Shown: in pieces, positions 17,119 through 25,095 of the stretch
How the letters are laid out: the number at the start of each line of letters is the position of its first letter
Numbering within the stretch: position 1 is the first letter of the stretch
From: Microtetraspora fusca
GTDB taxonomy: Bacteria > Actinomycetota > Actinomycetes > Streptosporangiales > Streptosporangiaceae
Reading direction: 5' to 3'
Assembly (NCBI RefSeq): GCF_001570365.1
Contig: NZ_BBYK01000040.1
Location: forward strand, 1 to 64,000
Length of the DNA stretch: 64,000 bases
Position numbers and translations under genes: made by a program
The notes under the pieces: generated by a model
What the model saw: the letters and a program-made list of their open reading frames with translations, nothing else
The model's database searches: none
What the model was told of the DNA's origin: nothing

Positions 17119-18578
17119 ACACGCGGCAGATGAGGTACGGCCCGCTGCCGGTCGAGAGGGTCGACGTGGCGGTGATCGGCGGCGGGGTCGTCGGCGCCGC
17201 CGTGGCCCGGGCGCTGTCGGCGTACGAGCTGTCGGTCGCCCTGGTCGAGGCGCGTGCCGACGTCGGCGACGGCACGAGCAAGGCCAACACGGCCATCCTG
17301 CACACCGGGTTCGACGCCAAGCCCGGCACGCTGGAGTCCCGGCTGGTACGGCGCGGCTGCGAGCTGCTCGCCGACTACGCGACCAAGACCGGCATCCCGG
17401 TCGAGCGCACGGGGGCGGTGCTGGTCGCCTGGACCGAGGAGGAGCTGGCCGCGCTGCCGGGGCTGGCCGCCAAGGCGGCCGAGAACGGCTACGAGCGGTG
17501 CGAGATCGTCGACGCCGAGGAGGTCTACCGGCAGGTCCCGGCGCTGGCGCCGGGCGCGCTCGGCGGGCTGACCGTGCCCGACGAGTCGATCATCTGTCCG
17601 TGGACCACCACGCTGGCGTTCGCCACGGAGGCGCTGTCCCGCGGGGCGTACCTGCTGCTCAACACCAGGGTCGAGGGCGTCGAACCGCCCTCCGGCACGG
17701 CTGACACGGTATTGCGGACCAGCCGGGGCACGCTGCGCGCGGGCTGGGTCGTCAACGCCGCCGGGCTCGGCTCGGACGTGATCGACGGCCTCTTCGGGCA
17801 CAAGCGGTTCACGGTCACCCCGCGCCGGGGCGAGCTGTTCGTGTTCGACAAGCTCGCCCGGCCGATGGTGAACCGGATCGTGCTGCCGGTGCCCAGCTCG
17901 CGCGGCAAGGGCGTGCTGGTCAGCCCGACGATCTACGGCAACATCATGCTCGGCCCGACCGCCGAGGACCGGGACGACCGGACCGACACCTCCACCTCCG
18001 AGGACGGCTTCGCGTTCCTGCTGGAGAAGGGCAGGAAGCTGATGCCCGCCCTCCTGGAGGAGGAGGTCACCGCCTCGTACGCGGGCCTGCGCGCGGCCAC
18101 GGAGCACGGCGACTACCAGGTGTTCCTGGACGCCGGGCAGCGCTACCTCGTGCTCGGCGGCATCCGCTCGACCGGCCTCACGTCGGCCATGGCGGTGGCG
18201 GAGCACGCGCTCGGCCTGCTGGGCGAGGCCGGGCTGCGGCTCGACGCCAAGGCGACGCTGCCGGACCCGCCGCGGATGCCCAACATCGGCGAGGCGTTCC
18301 CGCGCCCCTACGAGCGCGCGGACCTCATCGCCGAGGACCCGGCGTACGGCACGGCCGTGTGCTTCTGCGAGCGGGTCACCGAGGGGGAGATCAGGGACGC
18401 GCTCGCCTCGCCCATCCCGCCCGCCGACATCGACGGGCTGCGCCGCCGTACGCGGGCGCTGATGGGCCGCTGCCAGGGCTTCTTCTGCGGAGCCGAGGTC
18501 GAGAAGCGCCTGTGCGCCGGGGTGGCGCGGGAGCACGGGGAGAACGGGGACACCGAGAAGACGGGGGAAGCGCAGTGA
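17115..18578 (+). CDS. GlpA-like FAD oxidoreductase with C-terminal [2Fe-2S] BFD domain
   Basis: This encodes 487 residues. The DAO-type flavoprotein domain (about 1-380) opens with VDVAVIGGGVVGAAVARAL and has GTSKANTAILHTGFDAKPGT and GGIRSTGLTSAMAVAEH near its end. A BFD-like domain follows with Cys416, Cys418, Cys453 and Cys458 (CxC-x34-CxxxxC), suited to a [2Fe-2S] cluster. This architecture occurs in anaerobic-type glycerol-3-phosphate dehydrogenases and in the Thermotoga/Clostridium gene neighbourhoods where GlpK, this protein and an NAD(P)/FAD oxidoreductase are neighbours. Here it would oxidise the phosphorylated product of the FGGY kinase and pass electrons to the next gene product. 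Coupled on both sides by 4-base overlaps. Confidence 0.88.
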   Translation: MNTRQMRYGPLPVERVDVAVIGGGVVGAAVARALSAYELSVALVEARADVGDGTSKANTAILHTGFDAKPGTLESRLVRRGCELLADYATKTGIPVERTGAVLVAWTEEELAALPGLAAKAAENGYERCEIVDAEEVYRQVPALAPGALGGLTVPDESIICPWTTTLAFATEALSRGAYLLLNTRVEGVEPPSGTADTVLRTSRGTLRAGWVVNAAGLGSDVIDGLFGHKRFTVTPRRGELFVFDKLARPMVNRIVLPVPSSRGKGVLVSPTIYGNIMLGPTAEDRDDRTDTSTSEDGFAFLLEKGRKLMPALLEEEVTASYAGLRAATEHGDYQVFLDAGQRYLVLGGIRSTGLTSAMAVAEHALGLLGEAGLRLDAKATLPDPPRMPNIGEAFPRPYERADLIAEDPAYGTAVCFCERVTEGEIRDALASPIPPADIDGLRRRTRALMGRCQGFFCGAEVEKRLCAGVAREHGENGDTEKTGEAQ

Positions 18579-19843
18579 GCGGCACGAACGGCGTCGCGTC
18601 GGACGTCACGACCGAGAGCCCGGACGTCGCCGTCGTCGGGGCCGGGCCGTCCGGACTGACCGCGGCACGGGAGCTCGCGGCCTCGGGGCTGGACGTGCTG
18701 GTGCTCGACCGGGAGCGGCAGGCCGGGGGCATCCCCCGGCACAGCGACCACACCGGGTACGGCCTGCGCGACCTGCGCCGGGTCATGAACGGCCCGGCGT
18801 ACGCGCGGCTGCTCGCCGAGCGGGCGGTCGAGGCGGGCGCCCGCGTGCGGACGTCGGCGATGGTCACCGGCTGGGCCGGGGAGCGCTCCCTCGACGTCAC
18901 CACCCCCGAGGGCCGGATCCGGGTGGACGCCAGCGCGGTCGTGCTGGCCACCGGCGCCAGGGAGCGGCCCCGTACGGCACGGCTGGTGCCGGGCGACCGG
19001 CCGCCCGGGGTGATGAACACCGGCCAGCTCCAGAACCTCGTCCACCTGCACCACCGCGAGGTCGGCACGCGGGCCGTGATCGTCGGCGCGGAGCTGGTGA
19101 GCTGGTCGGCGGTGCTGACGCTGCGCGAGGCCGGGTGCCGCACCGTGCTGATGACGACGGAGCACCCGCACGCGGAGTCCTACGCCGCGTTCAGCGTGCC
19201 GGGCCGGGCGGTGCTGCGGGTGCCGGTGGCGACGCGGACCCGGGTGGCCCGGATCATCGGGCACCACGCGGTGGAGGCGGTCGAGGTCGAGGACCTCGCC
19301 ACCGGGGCGCGGCGCACGGTGCCGTGCGACACGGTGATCTTCACGGGCGACTGGATCCCCGATCATGAGCTGGCCCGCGCCGCCGGCCTCGCCCTCGACC
19401 CCGGCAGCAAGGGGCCGCTGGTGGACAACGCGCTGCGCACCAGCCGTCCGGGCGTCTTCGCGGTGGGCAACCTGGTCCACCCGGTGGACACCGCCGACGT
19501 CGCGGCGCTGGACGGCCACCACGTGGCCCGGCACGTACGCGACTACCTGGCGGGCGTCCTGCCGCAGGGTCCGGGCATCCCGCTGCGGGCGGAGGCGCCG
19601 TTCACCTGGGTGTCCCCCGGGCTGATCCGTCCCGGAGCGGGGACGCCTCCGCGCGAGCGGATCCTGCTGTGGTCGGCCGAGCAGCGGCTCGTCGCCCGGG
19701 TCGAGGTGACGCAGGACGGACGGCGGATCGCCCGCCGTACGCTCCCTTGGCCGGTCTCCCCCGGCCGGGTCTTCCGCGTGCCGTCGTCGCTGCTGTCCGG
19801 CGCCGATCCGCACGGCGGCCCGATCACCATCGCGCTGGCGTGA
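18575..19843 (+). CDS. FAD/NAD(P)-dependent oxidoreductase, GlpA partner type
   Basis: A 422-residue pyridine-nucleotide-type flavoprotein: FAD-binding VAVVGAGPSGLTAARELAASG, GGIPRH, ATGARERPRTARLVPGDRPPG, a second nucleotide fold from about residue 165 (TRAVIVGAELVSWSAVLTL), then GVFAVGNLVHPVDTADVAALDGHHVA. The GAELVSW segment lacks a clean GxGxxG, so NAD(P) binding there may be weak. In the related Thermotoga-type clusters this protein follows the GlpA-like enzyme and is followed by a DUF1667 gene. DUF1667 is absent here. The final 90 residues are extra to the core fold. GTGA overlap with the previous gene. The likely role is the electron-transfer partner of the upstream dehydrogenase. Confidence 0.86.
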   Translation: MSGTNGVASDVTTESPDVAVVGAGPSGLTAARELAASGLDVLVLDRERQAGGIPRHSDHTGYGLRDLRRVMNGPAYARLLAERAVEAGARVRTSAMVTGWAGERSLDVTTPEGRIRVDASAVVLATGARERPRTARLVPGDRPPGVMNTGQLQNLVHLHHREVGTRAVIVGAELVSWSAVLTLREAGCRTVLMTTEHPHAESYAAFSVPGRAVLRVPVATRTRVARIIGHHAVEAVEVEDLATGARRTVPCDTVIFTGDWIPDHELARAAGLALDPGSKGPLVDNALRTSRPGVFAVGNLVHPVDTADVAALDGHHVARHVRDYLAGVLPQGPGIPLRAEAPFTWVSPGLIRPGAGTPPRERILLWSAEQRLVARVEVTQDGRRIARRTLPWPVSPGRVFRVPSSLLSGADPHGGPITIALA

Positions 19844-19848
19844 CCGAC

Positions 19849-19885
19849 GGCCCGCCTCCGCCACGGAGCACACCGGGGGCGGGCC
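19849..19885 (+). terminator. Hairpin ending the permease/kinase/flavoprotein operon
   Basis: GGCCCGCC (19849-19856) pairs with GGCGGGCC (19878-19885) just after the stop of the last flavoprotein gene. It has no U-run. Confidence 0.5.
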
Positions 19886-19910
19886 CCCATCGCGCGCACG
19901 GCGCGAAACC

Positions 19911-20042
19911 TCAGCCCAGGCTGTGCCGTACCCAGACGTTGGGCTCGACGTAGGAGGCGTAGTCGTGGTCCGGAACGCAGCGGACCGGCACGAGCGCCTG
20001 CGGCACCTCCACCCAGCCGTCGGCGTAGAACCGGATTTCCGG
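19911..20042 (-). pseudogene. 3' remnant of an unidentified gene
   Basis: On the minus strand an open frame of about 43 codons ends at the TGA 19913-19911 and is bounded upstream by the MFS stop codon (20045-20043), in the same frame. It has GC-rich third positions and a protein-like composition (WVEVPQALVPVRCVPDH, then YASYVEPNVWVRHSLG), unlike neighbouring noncoding sequence. No start with a ribosome site is present. It reads as the C-terminus of a deleted gene. I do not recognise the family. Confidence 0.45.
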
Positions 20043-21434
20043 TCACGCCCGGGAGCGGGACGCGCGGGCGGTCAGGCAGCCGAACACGGCGATCAGGGCG
20101 AAGCCGAACAGCAGGTAGTGCGCCGAGCGGAGGGTGGACGGCTCCCCGAGGTTGACCAGCACCCCGGCGAGGGCGGAGCCGAAGGCGCTGGCGATGAGCT
20201 GCACGGTGTTGATCGCCGTGGTCGCCCGGCCCGCCTCCTCCTGGTCGTCCGTGCTGCCCATCACCGCGGTGGCCAGGTGCGGGAAGGCCATGCCGATCCC
20301 GGCTCCGGCGATCATGTACGTCACGATCCACAGGATCATGGTCGGCCCGCCGGCGTTCTCCGCCTGCAGGAGCCCGGTGAGCGCCAGGCCGGTGGCGAGC
20401 ACGGCGGGCCCGGCGACGCGGATCCGCCGGATCGTCGCCGGGCGGACGGCGTTGGCGCTGAGGAACTGGGCCGTGGACCAGCCGAGCGACAGCGCGGCGC
20501 CGAGGAACCCGGCCGCCAGCGGCGCCAGGCCGCCGAGCCGCTGCCCGAACAGGGGGATGAAGGTCTCGGCGGTGGAGCCGATCGCGAGGACGACGATCGT
20601 CAGATAGATCCACTTCAGCGGCGAGCCGCCCGAGAACGTCAGGGCGGGCAGCACCCGGACCTCCGCGCGGCGCTCGTGGAGGAGGAACAGCGCGACCAGG
20701 GCGAGCGCGCCCGCGACGGCGAGCGCGGTGAACGCTCCGCGCGGCAGGACGCCGGCCAGGCTGATCAGCGCCGCCGCCCCGGTGAGCAGGGCCAGCGACG
20801 TCCCGGGAATCGGCCCGGTGGCGACGCCGCGTTCGCCACGCGGCAGCGCCCTGGGCACGATGAAGGCGATCGCCACGGCCAGGGCCGCGAGCGCCCCGAA
20901 CGCCAGCCGCCACGCGCCGATCTGGGCGAAGAGCCCGCCGAGCGCGGGCCCGACGAAGGCCCCGATCCCCCACATCGCCGACACGAGGGCCGCGCCCCTG
21001 GTCCAAAGGTGCGGGGGCAGGGCGGAGCGCATGACGGCGAGCCCCAGACCGGCGAGGAGCCCGCCACCGAGGCCCTGGATCGCGCGCCCCGCGAGCAGGA
21101 GCTCCATCATCGGGCTCGCCGCGCAAATCACGGTGCCGAGCGTGAAGGCGCCGAACCCCGTCAGGTACGCGCCGACGGCCCCGCGCGACGCAAGAATCCT
21201 GCTGACGAGCATCGAGGAGATCACCGAGGCGATCAGGAAGACCGTCGCGTTCCAGGCGTAGAAGCGTTCCCCGCCGATGTCGCGCACCGCGGTCGGGAGC
21301 AGGCTGGTGGTCACGTAAACGTTGATCGCGTAGAGGGCGACCCCGCCGGCGAGGACGACGGACGTCCCGATATGTCCAGGGCCGAGCAGCTCGCGCCAGG
21401 TCCCGACCCTGGTGCCGTCATCAAGCAAAGTCAT
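20043..21434 (-). CDS. MFS efflux transporter, SoxR-controlled
   Basis: A 463-residue major facilitator protein with at least 12 hydrophobic segments. The antiporter-like motif GRAIQGLGGGLLAGLGLAVM and the A-like loop RILASRGAVGAYL suggest the DHA2 drug-export group. It diverges from the soxR fusion gene. Its promoter has TTGACC and TAAGGT separated by 19 bp with a SoxR box between them, the layout of SoxR-activated promoters. The predicted transcript starts at the ATG, so it is leaderless. In actinomycetes SoxR answers redox-cycling pigments and quinones directly, and exporters are usual targets, so this is probably an efflux pump for such compounds. Confidence 0.88.
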   Translation of the reverse strand: MTLLDDGTRVGTWRELLGPGHIGTSVVLAGGVALYAINVYVTTSLLPTAVRDIGGERFYAWNATVFLIASVISSMLVSRILASRGAVGAYLTGFGAFTLGTVICAASPMMELLLAGRAIQGLGGGLLAGLGLAVMRSALPPHLWTRGAALVSAMWGIGAFVGPALGGLFAQIGAWRLAFGALAALAVAIAFIVPRALPRGERGVATGPIPGTSLALLTGAAALISLAGVLPRGAFTALAVAGALALVALFLLHERRAEVRVLPALTFSGGSPLKWIYLTIVVLAIGSTAETFIPLFGQRLGGLAPLAAGFLGAALSLGWSTAQFLSANAVRPATIRRIRVAGPAVLATGLALTGLLQAENAGGPTMILWIVTYMIAGAGIGMAFPHLATAVMGSTDDQEEAGRATTAINTVQLIASAFGSALAGVLVNLGEPSTLRSAHYLLFGFALIAVFGCLTARASRSRA

Positions 21435-21441
21435 GCCAGGG

Positions 21442-21472
21442 ACCTTAGAATCTCAAGCGCACCTGAGGTCAA
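21442..21472 (-). promoter_or_regulatory. SoxR-type promoter with 19-bp spacer and SoxR box
   Basis: On the minus strand, -35 TTGACC (21472-21467) and -10 TAAGGT (21447-21442) are 19 bp apart. The dyad TCTCAAG-CGCA-CCTGAGG (plus strand, 21451-21468) lies in the spacer and resembles CCTCAAG-N4-CTTGAGG. Overlong spacers that need the MerR-type activator are the hallmark of SoxR regulation. Seven bases separate the -10 from the MFS ATG. Confidence 0.7.
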
Positions 21473-21483
21473 CTGGAGGTCCG

Positions 21484-22275
21484 GTGAACCGGAGATCCGA
21501 TGAATTGCTCTCCGTCGGCGACGTCTCGCGCCGCACCGGTGTGGCCGTCTCCGCGCTCCACTACTACGAGCAGCTCGGGCTGATCTCATCACAGCGGACC
21601 GCGGGGAACCAGCGCCGCTATCCGCGGCACATGATCCGGCGCGTCTCCCTGATCCTGGTGTCGAGGCGGCTCGGCATCTCACTGGCCGACGTGCGCGAGG
21701 CGTTCTCCGGCCTGCCGCACGACCGGGCGCCGAGCCCGCGCGACTGGGCGCGGATCTCCCGCCGCTGGGACGACCGGCTGGCGGCCAAGAGGTTCGAGAT
21801 CGAGCAGCTTCGCCGCGAGCTTCTCGGCTGCATCGGATGCGGCTGCCTGTCGATGACGTCGTGCACCCTCCTGAACGCGCAGGACGTCCTTGGAGGGCGG
21901 GGCCGCGGGCCGCTCCGGCTGGGAACGGACCACCTGGAGCTCTCCGCCGGGGCGCCCGGCGGCGAGCCCGAGGACCACCGTGCGGACGGCGACCTGACCG
22001 ACGACGAGTGGGCGCGGCTGCGGCCGCTGCTGCCGGAGCCGGAGCCCGGCGGCCGGGGGCGCAGGCGGCGCGACCAGCGCCAGGTCGTCGACGGGATCCT
22101 GTGGCGCACCCGCACCCGGGCGCCCTGGCGCGACCTGCCCGAGCGGTACGGCCCCTGGCAGACCTGCTACGAGCGGTACCGGCGGTGGGTCGACGACGGC
22201 ACCTGGCCCCGCGTGCTGGACCACCTCCACCGGCCCGGCGCTGCCTCGGCAATTTCCAGACAGGACGTCTGTTAA
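21484..22275 (+). CDS. soxR: SoxR regulator fused to a DUF4096/IS5-type transposase N-terminal domain
   Basis: This encodes 263 residues. Residues 9-75 are the MerR winged helix (SVGDVSRRTGVAVSALHYYE), followed by a coiled dimer helix. The [2Fe-2S] motif is Cys116-x2-Cys119-x-Cys121-x5-Cys127, diagnostic of SoxR. The usual protein ends near residue 145. Here a linker leads to residues 171-249, which match the N-terminus of IS5-family transposases (LTDDEWARLRPLLPEP, VVDGILWRTRTRAPWRDLPE, YGPWQTCYERYRRWVDDGTW). No DDE catalytic domain follows. GGAGG lies 4 bases before the GTG. It may be a captured transposon end or a recruited DNA/protein-binding domain. It is divergent from its likely target. 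Confidence 0.88.
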   Translation: MNRRSDELLSVGDVSRRTGVAVSALHYYEQLGLISSQRTAGNQRRYPRHMIRRVSLILVSRRLGISLADVREAFSGLPHDRAPSPRDWARISRRWDDRLAAKRFEIEQLRRELLGCIGCGCLSMTSCTLLNAQDVLGGRGRGPLRLGTDHLELSAGAPGGEPEDHRADGDLTDDEWARLRPLLPEPEPGGRGRRRRDQRQVVDGILWRTRTRAPWRDLPERYGPWQTCYERYRRWVDDGTWPRVLDHLHRPGAASAISRQDVC

Positions 22276-22304
22276 TTAATTCGAGCCGCCGGAACCGGAT
22301 GCCC

Positions 22305-22310
22305 TACCCT
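22305..22310 (+). promoter_or_regulatory. -10 box TACCCT of a leaderless transcript
   Basis: TACCCT ends 7 bases before the GTG at 22318. There is no ribosome site. An AT-rich stretch (22271-22281, GTTAATTAATT) lies just upstream. Confidence 0.45.
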
Positions 22311-22317
22311 TCCAGAG

Positions 22318-22818
22318 GTGAGCAAGGCCAAGAGCAAGGGCGGGCAGGGAACGCCGGCGACCGTGGCGCTGGCGAAGGCGGCGGTGGAGTTCACCCTCCA
22401 CCCGTACGAGCACGACGCCGGCGCGCAGGCGTACGGCGAGGAGGCGGCGGACGCGCTCGGCCTGCCGTACGAACGGATCTTCAAGACGCTGGTGGCCGAG
22501 ACCGAGGTCGGGCTGGCGGTGGCGGTCGTCCCGGTCGCGGGCAAGCTGGACCTCAAGGCGTTCGCCGCGGCGCTCAAGGGCAAGCGGGCCGCGATGGCGG
22601 ACGCGGCCAAGGTCGAACGGGTCACCGGATACGTCGTCGGCGGCATCAGCCCGCTGGGACAGCGCAAGCGGCTGCCCACGGTGGTGGACGAGTCGGCGCT
22701 CGGCTTCGAGACGATCTTCTTCTCGGCCGGGCGGCGCGGCCTGCAGATCGAGACCGCCCCGGCGAACCTGATCGCGCTGACCGGGGCCGTCACCGCCCCC
22801 ATCGGCAAAATCGGCTGA
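22318..22818 (+). CDS. ybaK: YbaK/EbsC-type aminoacyl-tRNA deacylase (Cys-tRNA-Pro type)
   Basis: A 166-residue trans-editing protein that removes wrongly attached amino acids from tRNA, typically cysteine from tRNA-Pro. Conserved elements are YGEEAADALGLPYERIFKTLV (with the catalytic Lys in FKTL), AVVPVAGKLDLKAFAAAL, the GYVVGGISPLGQRKRLPTVVDE loop and GRRGLQIETAP near the C-terminus. Length is normal for the family. Translation probably starts leaderless at the GTG. It lies between the soxR fusion and an amidase with no overlap to either. Confidence 0.93.
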   Translation: MSKAKSKGGQGTPATVALAKAAVEFTLHPYEHDAGAQAYGEEAADALGLPYERIFKTLVAETEVGLAVAVVPVAGKLDLKAFAAALKGKRAAMADAAKVERVTGYVVGGISPLGQRKRLPTVVDESALGFETIFFSAGRRGLQIETAPANLIALTGAVTAPIGKIG

Positions 22819-22909
22819 TCCGCCTCGGCGAACCTTGCCATCGCGGAGCGAGGGGCGGTTCCACGAGACTCGGAGGTCCGGCCGCACGACCGTCGATGGG
22901 GGCAGCACG

Positions 22910-24301
22910 ATGACCGACCCGCACTACCTGACCGCCACCGAGATGTCGCGGCTCCTGCTGTCGAAGCAGGTCAGCGCGGTCGAGCTGGCCGAGGCACACC
23001 TGCGCCGGATCGAGGAGGTCAACGGCCGGGTCAACGCGATCGTCACCCTGACCCCGGAGCGGGCGCTCGACCAGGCGCGGCGGGCCGACGAGGCGCTGGC
23101 CCGGGGCGAGGTCCTCGGCCCGCTGCACGGGCTGCCGGTCGCGCACAAGGACCTGGTCGACACCGCCGGGGTGAGGACCACGTACGGCTCCCGCCTGTTC
23201 GCCGACCACGTTCCCACCGAGGACGACCTGCTGGTCCGGAGGGTCCGCGCCGCCGGCGGCGTCATGATCGGCAAGACGAACACGCCGGAGTTCGGCACCG
23301 GCTCGCACACGGTCAACGAGGTGTTCGGCCTCACCCGCAACCCGTACGACCTGGAAAGGAGCGCGGGCGGCAGCAGCGGGGGCGCCACCGCCGCGCTGGC
23401 GTCCGGCATGGTGCCGCTCGCCGACGGCTCGGACATGGGCGGGTCGCTGCGCAACCCCGCCTCGTTCTGCAACGTCGCCGGGCTGCGCCCCACGCCCGGG
23501 CGGGTGCCGTCCCTGTCGCGGCAGGCGGCCTGGTTCACGCTGGGCGTTCCCGGGCCGATGGCCAGGACGGTCGCCGACCTGGCGCTGTTCATGCGGGCGA
23601 TCTCCGGCTTCGACCCCTGCTCGCCGTACGCGGTGCGCGAGGGCGGCGAGGTGTTCGGCGCGAGCCTGGAGATGGACGTCACCCGGGTCAGGATCGCCTA
23701 CAGCCCCGACCTCGGCGGCCTGCCTGTGGACCCCGAGACCGCCCGGCTCACCGCCGAGGCCGCCGGGACGCTGTCGGAGATGGGGGCCCGGGTGAAACTG
23801 GTCGACCTCGACCTGTCCGACGCCGAGGACTGCTTCCGCGTCCAGCGGGCGTGGTTCTACGCGCTCAATTACGGCGACCTGTCCGGCGTCGGCCCCAACG
23901 TGGCGTGGAACGTCGAGCGGGGCCGCGAGGTCACCGGCGCCGACCTCGCCCGCGCGGAGCGGCTCCGCACCGCGCTCTACCACCGGATGAACGCCTTCTT
24001 CGACGAGCACGACTTCCTGATCGCCCCGGTCAGCCAGGTGCCGCCGTTCCCCGCGGACGACCCGTACGTCACGGAGATCGCCGGGCAGCCGATGCCGGAC
24101 TACCTGGCGTGGATGCGGTCCTGCTACTGGATCAGCGTGCTGTCGGCCCCGGCGATGTCGGTGCCGTGCGGGTTCACGTCCGATGGGCTGCCGGTCGGCC
24201 TGCAGATCGTCGGCCGCCCGTGGGCCGACCTGGACGTGCTGCGCCTCGGCCTGACGTTCGAGCGGGCCACCCGCCGCGGTGAGCGGCGCCCGCCGCTCTG
24301 A
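22910..24301 (+). CDS. Amidase-signature family hydrolase
   Basis: A 463-residue Ser-cisSer-Lys hydrolase. The catalytic Lys is in GLPVAHKDLVDTAG, the glycine-rich AS loop is SAGGSSGGATAALASG with the cis-Ser, and the nucleophile Ser is in DMGGSLRNPA. Family members hydrolyse amides such as indoleacetamide, nicotinamide or glutamine in GatA; the C-terminal substrate region here is not diagnostic. It is not GatA by context, since no gatB or gatC is near. GGGGGC precedes the ATG by several bases. It converges on the membrane protein gene at 24309 with 7 bases between stops. Confidence 0.9.
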   Translation: MTDPHYLTATEMSRLLLSKQVSAVELAEAHLRRIEEVNGRVNAIVTLTPERALDQARRADEALARGEVLGPLHGLPVAHKDLVDTAGVRTTYGSRLFADHVPTEDDLLVRRVRAAGGVMIGKTNTPEFGTGSHTVNEVFGLTRNPYDLERSAGGSSGGATAALASGMVPLADGSDMGGSLRNPASFCNVAGLRPTPGRVPSLSRQAAWFTLGVPGPMARTVADLALFMRAISGFDPCSPYAVREGGEVFGASLEMDVTRVRIAYSPDLGGLPVDPETARLTAEAAGTLSEMGARVKLVDLDLSDAEDCFRVQRAWFYALNYGDLSGVGPNVAWNVERGREVTGADLARAERLRTALYHRMNAFFDEHDFLIAPVSQVPPFPADDPYVTEIAGQPMPDYLAWMRSCYWISVLSAPAMSVPCGFTSDGLPVGLQIVGRPWADLDVLRLGLTFERATRRGERRPPL

Positions 24302-24308
24302 CCGGACG

Positions 24309-24869
24309 CTAGCCGACGTCGGCCTGGCCCGCGTCGGCCCCGGCCGGCTTCTCGGCGGCGCCCTCGCGGTAGCTCAGCACGAATTCGAGCACCCAGAACA
24401 CCCCGGCGGCCAGGAGCGCCCAGATCAGCAGCACCCCGTGCGCGGTGAGGCCGAGCGAGACGCTGGTCCGCAGCCCGCCCGGACCAGCGGCCTGGATCGT
24501 GGTGCCCGCCGCCGTCGAGCCGACCTGGGAGGCGACGTACGCGCCGAGCAGCCCGCCCCCGGCGAGCCCGAGCACGGCTCCGACGGGGGCGCGCCCGCGC
24601 GCCAGGAAGTACCCGACCGCCCCCGAGGCCAGGCCGAGGGCGCCGGTGACGATGGCGAACCAGCCGTCGGCGGCGATGAGCGTCTGCGACTCGGCGTCGG
24701 CGAGGAACGGGCCCGATTCGGTCAGGACGAACGTCGACGTGGGCGCGGTCGCCGACCACGCGAACCCGGCCGCCACGCCGAGCGCCGTCAGCGCCAGCAG
24801 CGTCACCGCGAACGTGGTCAGTTCCTCTCTCAGATGCCGCACCGTCCCGATGCTACCGGCGTCGTCCAT
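24309..24869 (-). CDS. Multi-pass membrane protein, DUF2567-like
   Basis: A 186-residue membrane protein. Helix 1 is near residues 16-38 (LTTFAVTLLALTALGVAAGFAWSAT). A large outer loop carries the polar FVLTESGPFLADAESQTLIAADG segment, and three further helices run to about residue 165 before a charged tail. This layout resembles actinobacterial DUF2567 proteins, but I give that from memory only. GGGAG lies 6 bases before the ATG at 24869, which decides the start. Function unknown. It is divergent from the MurA paralogue, across a 226-base gap that holds a hairpin element. Confidence 0.65.
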   Translation of the reverse strand: MDDAGSIGTVRHLREELTTFAVTLLALTALGVAAGFAWSATAPTSTFVLTESGPFLADAESQTLIAADGWFAIVTGALGLASGAVGYFLARGRAPVGAVLGLAGGGLLGAYVASQVGSTAAGTTIQAAGPGGLRTSVSLGLTAHGVLLIWALLAAGVFWVLEFVLSYREGAAEKPAGADAGQADVG

Positions 24870-24984
24870 AGTGCTCCCGCCCTCAGCCGGGGGGTGGAAC
24901 GGTCTCTGCCGGGCGGGTGGACGGGCTGAAACGCCTGTGGAGGGCAGGTAAAGCCACCCACCCGGTGGCACCGCCCGGCGAGGC

Positions 24985-25055
24985 AGGAAGCCTTGGAGGC
25001 GCCGCTTGACGAGGCACGAGCCGAATCCCCGGCCCTGTGGCCGGGGAGCGCGTCA
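24985..25055 (+). mobile_element. Possible second IS605-like end scar
   Basis: In the gap before the MurA paralogue, CCCCGGCC-CTGT-GGCCGGGG (25027-25046) is preceded by a CGAAT and followed by AGCGCGTCAAC. The order (AAT, CCCC stem, GGGGAG, GTCAAC) recalls the tnpB-type right end. No transposase gene is near. It may be an ordinary hairpin. Confidence 0.25.
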
Positions 25056-25083
25056 ACGACGCGGGACACAGGTGAAACGCGGT

Positions 25084-25089
25084 TAGTCT
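25084..25089 (+). promoter_or_regulatory. -10 box TAGTCT of a leaderless transcript
   Basis: TAGTCT ends 6 bases before the GTG at 25096 and no ribosome site is present. Confidence 0.5.
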
Positions 25090-25095
25090 TGCCAC

